Source of the DNA: Bacteroidia bacterium
GTDB lineage: Bacteria; Bacteroidota; Bacteroidia; Flavobacteriales; Flavobacteriaceae
DNA length: 7,463 nucleotides
Direction: 5' to 3'
Assembly (NCBI GenBank): GCA_018679315.1
Contig: JAHHLF010000375.1
Location: forward strand, 1-7,463
Under the pieces are notes generated by a model that was given only the letters and a program-made list of their open reading frames with translations, ran no database searches and was not told where the DNA came from. Positions 1 through 6,465 of this stretch are shown here, one piece after another. The first letter of the stretch is position 1. The number at the start of each line of letters is the position of its first letter. The position numbers and the translations under genes were made by a program.

Positions 1-400
1 CTGGGTAGGCTCCCGGACGGAATGTGTAAAACGTATATTCCCCATTTCTCCCTGTTTTTACCCAGCCGCGAATAAACCCATGACGTTTTGCCCATCCAAT
101 TTCATCACCTTTCTTTTCGTAGATACCTCTCCTGTTAGTTTGATAGATATATAGGATTATGTCTTCAGCCGGAGTTTTACCGTCTTGCTGAAAGACTTTT
201 CCGGAAATTTTTAATTTAGGCTCAGTGTCTTGATACTTGGGAAGCGTATCAATAGCAGACAGGATTTTTGACCCATATTCGTGAATGGCCTCACAACCCT
301 CACAAGGTCCGCCCACTAATTGACTTGTTTTTCTTTCCGTTTGCGATTGACAGGAAAAAAATATCAGTAAAAAAACAATCAGGTATATACTATTTTTCAT
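1..400 (-). CDS. Intradiol ring-cleavage dioxygenase family lipoprotein (3' end beyond left edge)
   Basis: I translated this by hand from an ATG at 400-398; it stays open to the left edge (133 codons visible). The N-terminus is a lipoprotein signal: MKN, a hydrophobic stretch (residues 5-15), then Cys17 in an FFSC lipobox, so the product is probably anchored in the envelope. A CEGC motif lies at residues 33-36. Residues ~64-133 match the intradiol dioxygenase core: an ISGKVF strand, the ILYIYQTN strand, then GIYEKKG and RPGAYP. By comparison with protocatechuate 3,4-dioxygenase beta chain, Tyr94 (GIY) and Tyr132 (GAYP) correspond to the two Fe(III)-ligand tyrosines. The two histidine ligands (HIH-type motif) would lie just past the edge and cannot be checked. 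Family members cleave catechol-type rings between the hydroxyls, but the substrate of these short bacteroidete lipoproteins is unknown to me. The gene lies 60 nt downstream of the pyruvate-kinase-like gene on the same strand, with no clear terminator between them and no clear Shine-Dalgarno sequence. Confidence 0.85.
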   Translation of the reverse strand, partial: MKNSIYLIVFLLIFFSCQSQTERKTSQLVGGPCEGCEAIHEYGSKILSAIDTLPKYQDTEPKLKISGKVFQQDGKTPAEDIILYIYQTNRRGIYEKKGDEIGWAKRHGFIRGWVKTGRNGEYTFYTFRPGAYP

Positions 401-460
401 TTCATCGCTTTTACATCGAAGCTATCCCGATTCTCAAGTATCCAGTAAGTTTAAATATAA

Positions 461-2011
461 TCAGTCTGATTCTATTGCCGCAGCTTTGTTATGCGCTTCA
501 AATGTTTTGTCGACGTATTTACGAGCAACCAATAAGGGTCGCAATTCATTCTTCTTTTTAAAGGAATGCTTTTGCCGTCGATTCAAAATGTTCCTGAGAA
601 CCTTAATGGCCAGAATGATCTTCGGTCCTTTGTTGAGCATTACACATTCTGCCTGGGCAGACATGGCAGCATCACTGATCTCAGCTCTTGTCGGTATACC
701 CTTTTTAGCCAGGTTCTCCAGGACTTGTGTAGCCCAAATAACCGGGAGATGAGCTGCTTCACACAACCATAAGATCTGGTTCTGTACTTCTGAGATCGTT
801 TCAAACCCTACTTCAACGGCCAGGTCGCCCCGGGCGATCATGACACCGATCTTATTCCGCCTCATCCCCTGCAGGATTATTTCCGGCAAATTTTCAAAAG
901 CGTCCCTGTTCTCAATTTTAAAAACAACACCCATGTCCTGTGCCTTGTATTTGTCCAGTTCCTGGTACAATTTATTTACGTCAGACCCTGTCCGGACAAA
1001 AGAATAGCCAAGCATATCCGCGTTCGCACAGACGAAAGGTAAATTCGCCTTGTCCTTTTCGGTCAATGAAGGCAGGGAGAGTTGGGTGTTGGGTAGGTTT
1101 ATGCCTTTCAGAGAGCCTATTTTAGATTTATAGCTTTCTTCGATCACCAATTCCAGGTCATCCTTGTGTTTCGCGATCACTTTTCCCTGAATGGTACCGT
1201 CATCAAAATAGATCGCATCTCCAATATTCGCATCATCTATTATTTCTTCGAGTGTTACACCTATCTTGACCGTTTTATATGGCAAATCTTCGGTTACATT
1301 AAGTGGCTCAGGCACCCATCCATTTGATTTGGATAAGATTATATGGTCGCCCTTCTTAATGGAAATTGCATTCTTTGTCTCCCCTTGGCTATTTACGATC
1401 TGAATGGGGGACGTCCTGATCTTTGGGCCTGCCAGATCCATATAGATCTTTATTTTTTTACCGGTTTCTTCACTTACCGTTTTTATCATTTCCACCATCT
1501 TCTTCCACAGTTCCAGATCCCCCTTGCCGAGGTTAATCCGGGCTATTTGCATCCCGAACTTTACCATTTTCTTTACCAGAGCCTTATTTTCAGCTGCCTC
1601 ATCGGGCATGGTTACCATGATCTCGGTAAAGCGTTTCCCTTTCTCCTTGCTAAATAGTCGGTATGAATGCTGCTTCAACAATTTTCTACTATCATAGAAG
1701 CCAATGATCTCCCCCTCAGGGTCTATTGATTTCGGCGTGCCTTTTATGAGATTTAAATTGCGGATAACGTTATAGAGGTTACCGTACACATACCCTTCCG
1801 CAGTCCTAAGGGAGGATACCCCCAGGTCTGAAAGAGAATTATGATATTTTCTCAGGTCATGGGTGCGCAAGATCAAATAGCGGATAAGGTTCTTGGCACT
1901 TAGCCTGTAGTCAGGATGAACATCCAGGATGAGGTCATTAATAGCATTTTCATTGGCTGTTAATTCTGCGAATATCCCTGAAAGCTCATGCTCAAGTTTT
2001 TCAATTTTCAT
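461..2011 (-). CDS. Divergent pyruvate kinase-like protein with N-terminal extension
   Basis: 516 residues. Residues ~1-125 are a charged, helical extension not found in classical pyruvate kinase (PK). The barrel starts at IMVTMP (131-136), where ordinary enzymes have a TKIVCTIGP-type strand. PK hallmarks follow in order: ARIN (157-160, substrate-binding Arg and Asn), MDLAGPKIRT (191-200), a B domain (~201-310), FKIEN (364-368, catalytic Lys365 and metal-ligand Glu367), ARGDL (393-397, metal-ligand Asp396), ATQ (427-429) and TRAEISDA (441-448). After MLNKGP (458-463) only ~50 basic residues remain, so the C-terminal allosteric domain is missing. The retained catalytic residues make phosphoenolpyruvate plus ADP to pyruvate plus ATP plausible, or a related phosphotransfer; activity is inferred, not shown. 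I recall similar long PK-like proteins with the same extension in proteobacteria and cyanobacteria. The ATG at 2011 is supported by a GGAG four bases upstream. No glycolytic gene is nearby. Confidence 0.88.
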   Translation of the reverse strand: MKIEKLEHELSGIFAELTANENAINDLILDVHPDYRLSAKNLIRYLILRTHDLRKYHNSLSDLGVSSLRTAEGYVYGNLYNVIRNLNLIKGTPKSIDPEGEIIGFYDSRKLLKQHSYRLFSKEKGKRFTEIMVTMPDEAAENKALVKKMVKFGMQIARINLGKGDLELWKKMVEMIKTVSEETGKKIKIYMDLAGPKIRTSPIQIVNSQGETKNAISIKKGDHIILSKSNGWVPEPLNVTEDLPYKTVKIGVTLEEIIDDANIGDAIYFDDGTIQGKVIAKHKDDLELVIEESYKSKIGSLKGINLPNTQLSLPSLTEKDKANLPFVCANADMLGYSFVRTGSDVNKLYQELDKYKAQDMGVVFKIENRDAFENLPEIILQGMRRNKIGVMIARGDLAVEVGFETISEVQNQILWLCEAAHLPVIWATQVLENLAKKGIPTRAEISDAAMSAQAECVMLNKGPKIILAIKVLRNILNRRQKHSFKKKNELRPLLVARKYVDKTFEAHNKAAAIESD

Positions 2012-2073
2012 CTAACTCCGATATCGTTTGGTACTTATCTCTAATTAATAATTCAAATTTTATTTATCTGGGC

Positions 2074-2093
2074 TGAGGTTGTAAAATACCTCA
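2074..2093. promoter_or_regulatory. Inverted repeat in divergent spacer (possible operator)
   Basis: The sequence reads TGAGGT (2074-2079), an 8-nt spacer, then ACCTCA (2088-2093), a perfect 6-bp inverted repeat. It lies between the divergent pyruvate-kinase-like and DUF418 genes, about 60 nt upstream of the first and 50 nt upstream of the promoter candidate of the second. A dimeric regulator site is one reading; no T-run follows it, so it is not a convincing terminator. A 6-bp repeat can occur by chance. Confidence 0.25.
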
Positions 2094-2140
2094 CAGGACA
2101 AACAACTAGGTAGTAAGATATGACATTTAGGGGGATAGAA

Positions 2141-2170
2141 TTGACAATTGAGAATTATGATTTAGGTTTT
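2141..2170 (+). promoter_or_regulatory. Candidate Bacteroidetes-type promoter for the DUF418 gene
   Basis: TTG (2141-2143) is followed by 19 nt and TAGGTTTT (2163-2170). This matches the bacteroidete -33 TTG / -7 TAnnTTTG pattern at all but the last base of the -7 element, and the spacing is right. It would put the transcript start near 2177 and leave a leader of roughly 70 nt before the ATG at 2246. A small palindrome, AATTG-A-CAATT (2139-2149), overlaps the -33 element and could be an operator or chance in AT-rich DNA. Confidence 0.35.
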
Positions 2171-2245
2171 TTTATATAGAAGGACTTACTTTAATCTAGA
2201 AACCTTGAAAATCCTTCACGGATAGACCAGCAAAGACCGATAGCC

Positions 2246-3472
2246 ATGAGTACCAATCAACCCGTACAAACCAAAGAACGCATACAAGCCCTCGATTTCT
2301 TACGGGGATTTGCCTTGTTAGGTATCCTTATCATGAACATTCAATTGTTTGCAATGCCTATGGCAGCCTACTTGAATCCAACTTCATTTGGAGATTTCAA
2401 TGGCCTAAATAAAGGAGTCTGGATATTCGGTCACCTTTTTGCAGATGAAAAGTTCATGACCCTATTCTCCATCTTGTTTGGAGCCGGGATCATACTCATG
2501 ACACAGCGGGCTGTAGAACGTTCCGGGAGATCAGCTGCACTACATTATCGACGTACTTTCTGGTTGCTGGTCATCGGACTCACACATGCACATCTTATCT
2601 GGTCTGGTGACATCCTGGTGCCTTATGCAATAGGGGCCTTGTTTGTCTATCTTTTTCGAAATGCAAAACCTTTGACACTCTTGATCGTGGGTATTCTGGT
2701 AATAGGGGTACATACGCTGATCTACGGGTTCATGGGAAGTACTATGGAATTTTGGCCACCTGAGAGCATTGAAATGGCTAAACAAAGCTGGATACCCTCG
2801 GAAGAATTAATACAGCACCAGATAGACGCCGTAACCGGTTCACTAAGTGAACAGATCAGTTTTAACTCTGCGGAGGCCACTTTTCTGGAGACTTTTGTAC
2901 TCCTGATGATATTGTTTTGGCGTGCAAGCGGACTCATGCTTGTGGGGATGGCATTATATAAATGGGGCATCCTGACGGCTAAAAGATCAAAAGCATTTTA
3001 CACCAGAGGTCTCATCGCAGGCTGTTTATTGGGATTGTCGATCACTGGTTATGGTATGTACACCAATTTTCAGGCGGGATTCTCCTTTGAATATTCCATG
3101 TACCTGGGTTCGCAGTGGAATTATTGGGGTAGCCTCTTTATGGGCTTCGGCTATATCTGCGGTATTATGCTGCTAGCCAAATCCAATGCCCTGCCATGGC
3201 TGAGAGACCGACTCGCTGCAGTGGGTCAAATGGCGTTGACCAATTATCTCATGCATTCCATCCTTGGTGTATTTATCTTCTGGGGTGTTGGCCTCGGACT
3301 TTGCGGACAACTGGAACGCTGGCAACAATTAATGGTGGTCATCGGTGTATGGGTCCTGCAAATTCTTTGGTCTAGACCCTGGTTAAACAGTTTCCGTTTT
3401 GGCCCTATGGAATGGTTATGGCGCAGTCTGACGTATATGGAACGGCAGCCCTTTCGAAGGACAGCGGCATAG
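2246..3472 (+). CDS. DUF418 / YeiB-family integral membrane protein
   Basis: 408 residues, close to the usual length of the family (E. coli YeiB is about 385). The N-terminus has the typical RIQALDFLRGFALLGILIMN start (12-31), the first membrane segment. Further hydrophobic segments are visible at about 58-85, 104-118, 122-137, 141-163, 213-238, 252-270, 292-311, 323-349 and 361-377, so it is a cytoplasmic-membrane protein with around ten spans. A loop at ~164-210 is polar. The C-terminal third is the diagnostic DUF418 block: GQMALTNYLMHS (327-338), WGVGLGL (346-352), then SRPWLNSFRFGPMEWLWRSL (376-395) and MERQPF (398-403). The family is of unknown function; it is related to the acyltransferase-like DUF1624 membrane proteins and is sometimes suggested to act in transport or small-molecule modification, but nothing here decides this. 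The start fits the family N-terminus, and no Shine-Dalgarno sequence is seen. The gene is divergent from the pyruvate-kinase-like gene and 103 nt upstream of the flavodoxin gene. Confidence 0.92.
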   Translation: MSTNQPVQTKERIQALDFLRGFALLGILIMNIQLFAMPMAAYLNPTSFGDFNGLNKGVWIFGHLFADEKFMTLFSILFGAGIILMTQRAVERSGRSAALHYRRTFWLLVIGLTHAHLIWSGDILVPYAIGALFVYLFRNAKPLTLLIVGILVIGVHTLIYGFMGSTMEFWPPESIEMAKQSWIPSEELIQHQIDAVTGSLSEQISFNSAEATFLETFVLLMILFWRASGLMLVGMALYKWGILTAKRSKAFYTRGLIAGCLLGLSITGYGMYTNFQAGFSFEYSMYLGSQWNYWGSLFMGFGYICGIMLLAKSNALPWLRDRLAAVGQMALTNYLMHSILGVFIFWGVGLGLCGQLERWQQLMVVIGVWVLQILWSRPWLNSFRFGPMEWLWRSLTYMERQPFRRTAA

Positions 3473-3575
3473 CGAGAAATAGTTCAAGATTATTCAAGAC
3501 TATACATGGTGATAAAAGTCATAGGCCATACCCTTTGATGCTTTTACTTTTATATGATTCACAAAATTAAATAGG

Positions 3576-4091
3576 ATGAAAGGGGCTATTTTTTATTCGA
3601 GCAAATACGGCAGTACGGAACAATATGCCAACTGGATCGCTGAAGCAACGGGATTACCGGTTTTTGATGCCATTGAGGGCAATGGAGATCCTTCAAGATA
3701 TGATTTCCTAGTACTCGGCAGTCCGATAATCTACTTTAGGCTCATTATACGCAAATGGCTAAAAGAGCATTGGGCCGGCATTGCCCAGAAGCCTGTTCTT
3801 TTCTATTCCGTTTCCGGCGCACTAGCAGGGAAGAAGCTGGATGGCTGGATTTCTAAAAGTCTTTCACAAGATATTGTCTCCAAAATGCATGTCGTGAATT
3901 TGGGGGGGAGACAAATTCCTGGCGAACTAAACCTATTTGATGGGATCATGCTCAAAGTGGCGGGCCTTTTTAACCCCGACCGGGAGGCAGGAAAGCAGGA
4001 GTCAAAGGGATTCGACCTTATGGACAAAGACAGCATTGAGCCCATTCTTCAGTGGGTCAGACAGATCTCGAATAAAGTTGAAGTGGCTTAG
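3576..4091 (+). CDS. Flavodoxin domain protein, HemG-like
   Basis: 171 residues, a single flavodoxin fold. The FMN phosphate-binding loop is at the N-terminus: strand GAIFYSS then KYGSTEQYA (10-18), i.e. the SxxGxT pattern of flavodoxins. The second flavin loop is at GSPIIYF (48-54) and the third near YSVSG (77-81). The later part (NLGGRQIPGELNLFDGIMLK, 108-127) resembles the RYPRY...DRFMIK region of E. coli HemG (menaquinone-dependent protoporphyrinogen oxidase, 181 residues), and the overall length is similar. The protein is therefore probably a cytosolic FMN electron carrier or quinone-linked oxidoreductase of the Flavodoxin_5 group. A true protoporphyrinogen oxidase role is possible but unproven, and no haem gene is in the window, so no symbol is given. 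No signal peptide and no clear Shine-Dalgarno sequence are visible. It lies 103 nt after the DUF418 stop; I see no terminator in that gap, so read-through from DUF418 is possible. Its 3' end converges on the cysteine-rich gene with a 24-nt gap. Confidence 0.85.
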   Translation: MKGAIFYSSKYGSTEQYANWIAEATGLPVFDAIEGNGDPSRYDFLVLGSPIIYFRLIIRKWLKEHWAGIAQKPVLFYSVSGALAGKKLDGWISKSLSQDIVSKMHVVNLGGRQIPGELNLFDGIMLKVAGLFNPDREAGKQESKGFDLMDKDSIEPILQWVRQISNKVEVA

Positions 4092-4115
4092 GTAATAGTA
4101 CTTCTCAGGCAACGT

Positions 4116-4964
4116 TTAAGTTCCGGCCAGCGCCTCGATGAGATCCTCACATCCTCCGTTATTTATAAATTCGGAATGATCATTTATGGTTTCGAAATGC
4201 TGACCAGTGATCATTTGACAAAGCATCTCGTTATTATTAATTTCTTTAAAGGTGTTTAAGACTTTCTCGGTAACCTTATTTTTGATGTAAGGAGGAAGTT
4301 TGCCCGGATTTTTCCGGCACCAATTAAGTGTTTTCATCCAAATGGCAGCGCTTAGTGCCCCACAGGCTTGTCCGCTTAATCCGAGTCCGCCTGCAAAGCC
4401 GGAAACCATCATTTGTTCTTCTTCACTTCCGCCCATCCTTTTTACGACCTCGGATGCACAGCTAACTGGCTTTTGAGTTAGCTCAATTTGTTCCTTAAGT
4501 CCATCTTTCCCCGATTGTATCGCTTCCGGAGCCCAGTCTTCTGCCAGGTTCATGCACTTGCTGTTTTCCATGCCTTTGATCGTCGTAGTTAGCATCAATC
4601 TAACTATCCCGAATACATTACTAATGCTATATCCGAGTATTTCTTTACAATTAACTGTATTTGATCGATTTTCAAAGGAGTCCACCAAGTGTTGTGTGGC
4701 CGTGACAGCCACAGCAGTGGCCATGTCTATATCCTTATGCTTTCGGTAAGATTCCGCCCCTACAGCTAAAGCAGCACCCCAGATCATGCCGCATTGGTGA
4801 CCCTGATTCATAATTCCGCCGGCCAAAGGATTTAAGGCGAGCTCTGCGAGTTCATCCGGATGTCCGAATTCGCGATTTAGTATGTGGGCAAAAGTATGCG
4901 AACAGGCGCCGCATTGCCGAAAAACTTGCTTAGTGTCCTGGGGTTTACTTTGTGGCGTTTCCAT
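4116..4964 (-). CDS. Tandem-duplicated C_GCAxxG_C_C family cysteine-rich protein
   Basis: 282 residues from the ATG at 4964. The same frame can be opened upstream to a TTG at 5024, but that adds 20 residues unlike the family and runs through an AT-rich leader, so I prefer the ATG. The protein holds two copies of the C_GCAxxG_C_C unit (PF09719, putative redox-active proteins). Copy 1: C21 (with C18, giving CGAC), GHQCGMIWGAA (C58), CKEILG (C106) and C137. Copy 2: C169, GQACGALSAAIW (C201), LCQMITG (C249) and GCEDLIEALA (C272). The distance from the second to the third cysteine is 48 residues in both copies, which supports an internal duplication. An extra cysteine occurs at 216. No signal peptide or export lipobox is seen, so it is probably cytoplasmic. 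The conserved cysteines suggest metal or Fe-S cofactor binding or dithiol redox chemistry; the family has no settled biochemical role. It is the last gene of the minus-strand block, 90 nt after the hydrolase. Confidence 0.85.
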   Translation of the reverse strand: METPQSKPQDTKQVFRQCGACSHTFAHILNREFGHPDELAELALNPLAGGIMNQGHQCGMIWGAALAVGAESYRKHKDIDMATAVAVTATQHLVDSFENRSNTVNCKEILGYSISNVFGIVRLMLTTTIKGMENSKCMNLAEDWAPEAIQSGKDGLKEQIELTQKPVSCASEVVKRMGGSEEEQMMVSGFAGGLGLSGQACGALSAAIWMKTLNWCRKNPGKLPPYIKNKVTEKVLNTFKEINNNEMLCQMITGQHFETINDHSEFINNGGCEDLIEALAGT

Positions 4965-4983
4965 CTGGCTTCTTATTACTTTG

Positions 4984-5002
4984 TTACTAAGGGAAATAGT
5001 AA
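4984..5002. promoter_or_regulatory. Inverted repeat in the leader of the cysteine-rich gene
   Basis: TTACTA (4984-4989), 7 nt, TAGTAA (4997-5002): a perfect 6-bp inverted repeat 19 nt upstream of the preferred ATG at 4964. A third similar half-site, GTACTAAC, is at 5015-5022. This could be a regulator site or a weak leader hairpin; the AT-rich context means chance is quite possible. Confidence 0.22.
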
Positions 5003-5054
5003 TAAAAAGCCGAGGTACTAACAATGATATTAGTCAGTGCCTTCGGTATTAATG

Positions 5055-5942
5055 TTAACTAAGTTTTTCCTTAAAAAAAGCAATAGTTCGTTCCCATGCC
5101 AGATCCGCTGCCTCTTTATCGTACCTGGGTGTAGAGTTGTTATGGAAACCATGTTTTACATCCGGATAAAAATGCGCTTTGTAGTCAATGCCATTTTCCT
5201 TCAGGGCTTTTTCATAGTCGGGCCATCCGGCATTAACCCGTTCATCGAGACCTGCATATTGGAGTAAAAGAGGCGCATTTATCTTGGCTGTATCTTCAGC
5301 CGAAGGCTGACCCCCATAAAAGGGAACAGCAGCCCCCAGATCGGGCAATCTTGTTGCCATCATATTAGAGATCCATCCACCAAAGCAAAAACCGACTACC
5401 CCAATTTTCCCACTGCAATCCTCGTGCGATTTTAAGTAATTAAAAGCGGCAATAAAATCCTCCAGCATTTCACCGCGATCCCGTTTTCGTTGCATCGCCC
5501 TGCCATCATCATCGTTCCCCGGATATCCACCCAAGGGCCACAAGGCATCTGGTGCCAGGGAGATAAATCCTTCTAGTGCAGCCCTTCTTCCTACGTCTTC
5601 GATATACGGGTTTAAACCCCTGTTTTCATGGACAACTACAATACCAGGCAATTTGGTGCTGGCATCACTGGGTTTAGATAAGAGACCACGGATCTCACCG
5701 CCTCCTTTGGGAGAATCATAGGTAATATAATCAGCTATAATTCTTTGATCGTCTTGTTTTATCAAAATGGAATCTGCGTAGTTTGGCATGAGGAAGCTCA
5801 TAAGCGAAGGAACGGTTAGGCCTCCTATGGCATAGAGCGATAGTTTATCAATGAATTGCCTTCTATCCAGTTTGTTATGTGCATAGGCATCATAGAGATC
5901 AAAAACTTCCGGGTTAATGTCTTTTTTGCTAATTTTTTTCAT
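5055..5942 (-). CDS. Dienelactone hydrolase family protein with Tat-like leader
   Basis: 295 residues, alpha/beta hydrolase of the dienelactone hydrolase (DLH, PF01738) family, resembling the YghX / carboxymethylenebutenolidase subgroup. After a hydrophilic start, residues 26-33 (DRRQFIDK) resemble a twin-arginine motif and precede a hydrophobic stretch (~34-53), so export by Tat or membrane anchoring is likely. The hydrolase domain spans ~70-295: VVVHENRG (102-109, with the Glu106 typical of DLH), GFCFGG (184-189, nucleophile Cys186), GLDERV (231-236, Asp233) and VKHGFH (262-267, His264). This gives a complete Cys-Asp-His triad. Family enzymes hydrolyse dienelactones or other esters and lactones; the natural substrate here is unknown. 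The ATG at 5942 starts a sequence usual for this subgroup (MKKI...DLYDAYAHNKLDRR). It lies 46 nt after the small secreted protein gene and 90 nt before the cysteine-rich gene, all on the same strand. Confidence 0.92.
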   Translation of the reverse strand: MKKISKKDINPEVFDLYDAYAHNKLDRRQFIDKLSLYAIGGLTVPSLMSFLMPNYADSILIKQDDQRIIADYITYDSPKGGGEIRGLLSKPSDASTKLPGIVVVHENRGLNPYIEDVGRRAALEGFISLAPDALWPLGGYPGNDDDGRAMQRKRDRGEMLEDFIAAFNYLKSHEDCSGKIGVVGFCFGGWISNMMATRLPDLGAAVPFYGGQPSAEDTAKINAPLLLQYAGLDERVNAGWPDYEKALKENGIDYKAHFYPDVKHGFHNNSTPRYDKEAADLAWERTIAFFKEKLS

Positions 5943-5988
5943 CTTCTAATAATTGGTAAATGTGAGGCACCTTCGTATGATGCTGCGT

Positions 5989-6414
5989 TTATAGTTTAGT
6001 GAACTCCAGCCCTTCGATGCAATAGATTTTGGAGGTATCAAAGATTAATACCGTTCCCTCAGTTTCATCTGACTCCTCCTTCGGGATCTTTGGCATTACC
6101 CTGGCAATGGATCCGTTCAGGTTAACCGTATATTCCTCATCAAAATCCTTTGAAGATTTCGAAGAAAAAGTAAGCATATTATCTTTTGCTCTCCATGTAC
6201 CTTTTTCTTCCTTGTCGGACACACTGGTGACCCCTCTGTTGACCTTATTAAGGGTATGAAGATCATAAGTCCCGTCCTCATGAAGTGAGAGTTTATATTC
6301 TATTATACCACTATCGCAATCGTATTTGAGGTAATAGACTCCAAATATAGTCTCGGTCTGAGTGTATGCTGTAAAGCCCATCAACACAAAATAAAAGATC
6401 AATATATTTCTCAT
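5989..6414 (-). CDS. Small secreted beta-rich hypothetical protein, NlpE-like pattern
   Basis: 141 residues; I do not recognise a named family. Residues 1-19 (MRNILIFYFVLMGFTAYTQ) form a signal peptide ending in the TQ/AQ style common in Bacteroidetes. There is no lipobox cysteine, so the mature protein is probably periplasmic or secreted. The remainder alternates short beta-strands and polar turns: GVYYLKYDCDSGIIEYKLSL (25-44), HEDGTYDL (45-52), KGTWRAKDNMLTF (71-83), then strands at ~93-106 and 120-139. The order of a GxY strand, a cysteine, IEYxLxLxxDGTY and then KGTWxxxxNxLTF is like the N-terminal barrel of NlpE/lipocalin-like proteins, but only as a pattern; function is not implied. Two cysteines (33 and 132) could form a disulfide. 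It sits between the sugar dehydrogenase (51 nt upstream) and the hydrolase (46 nt downstream), so cotranscription is plausible. Confidence 0.75.
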   Translation of the reverse strand: MRNILIFYFVLMGFTAYTQTETIFGVYYLKYDCDSGIIEYKLSLHEDGTYDLHTLNKVNRGVTSVSDKEEKGTWRAKDNMLTFSSKSSKDFDEEYTVNLNGSIARVMPKIPKEESDETEGTVLIFDTSKIYCIEGLEFTKL

Positions 6415-6465
6415 GTATATGCTTTTTTGATTTTAAACTTTCTTCATCTTTACGGCTCGTATCGC

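Noticed and set aside
268..561. Plus-strand open frame of 97 codons
   Set aside because: It is antisense to the start of the dioxygenase lipoprotein and the end of the pyruvate-kinase-like gene, has low-complexity Phe/Ile-rich composition, and resembles no family.
1343..1657. Plus-strand open frame of 104 codons inside the pyruvate-kinase-like gene
   Set aside because: It is a shadow of the minus-strand coding frame, which carries the PK motifs here.
3481..3503. Direct repeat TTCAAGA (two copies, 10-nt period) after the DUF418 gene
   Set aside because: It is too short, has no hairpin or T-run, and lacks a third copy; chance is the simplest explanation.
3473..3575. Promoter for the flavodoxin gene
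   Set aside because: TACCCTTTG (3529-3537) and TACTTTTA (3545-3552) resemble the bacteroidete -7 element, but the first has one base too many and neither has a TTG at the proper distance.
4092..4115. Possible bidirectional terminator between the converging flavodoxin and cysteine-rich genes
   Set aside because: The 24-nt gap and its flanks show no stable GC-rich stem and no T-run on either strand.
4965..5024. 20-codon N-terminal extension of the cysteine-rich protein from a TTG
   Set aside because: It uses a TTG start and AT-rich leader sequence, adds residues without family similarity, and an ATG follows at 4964.
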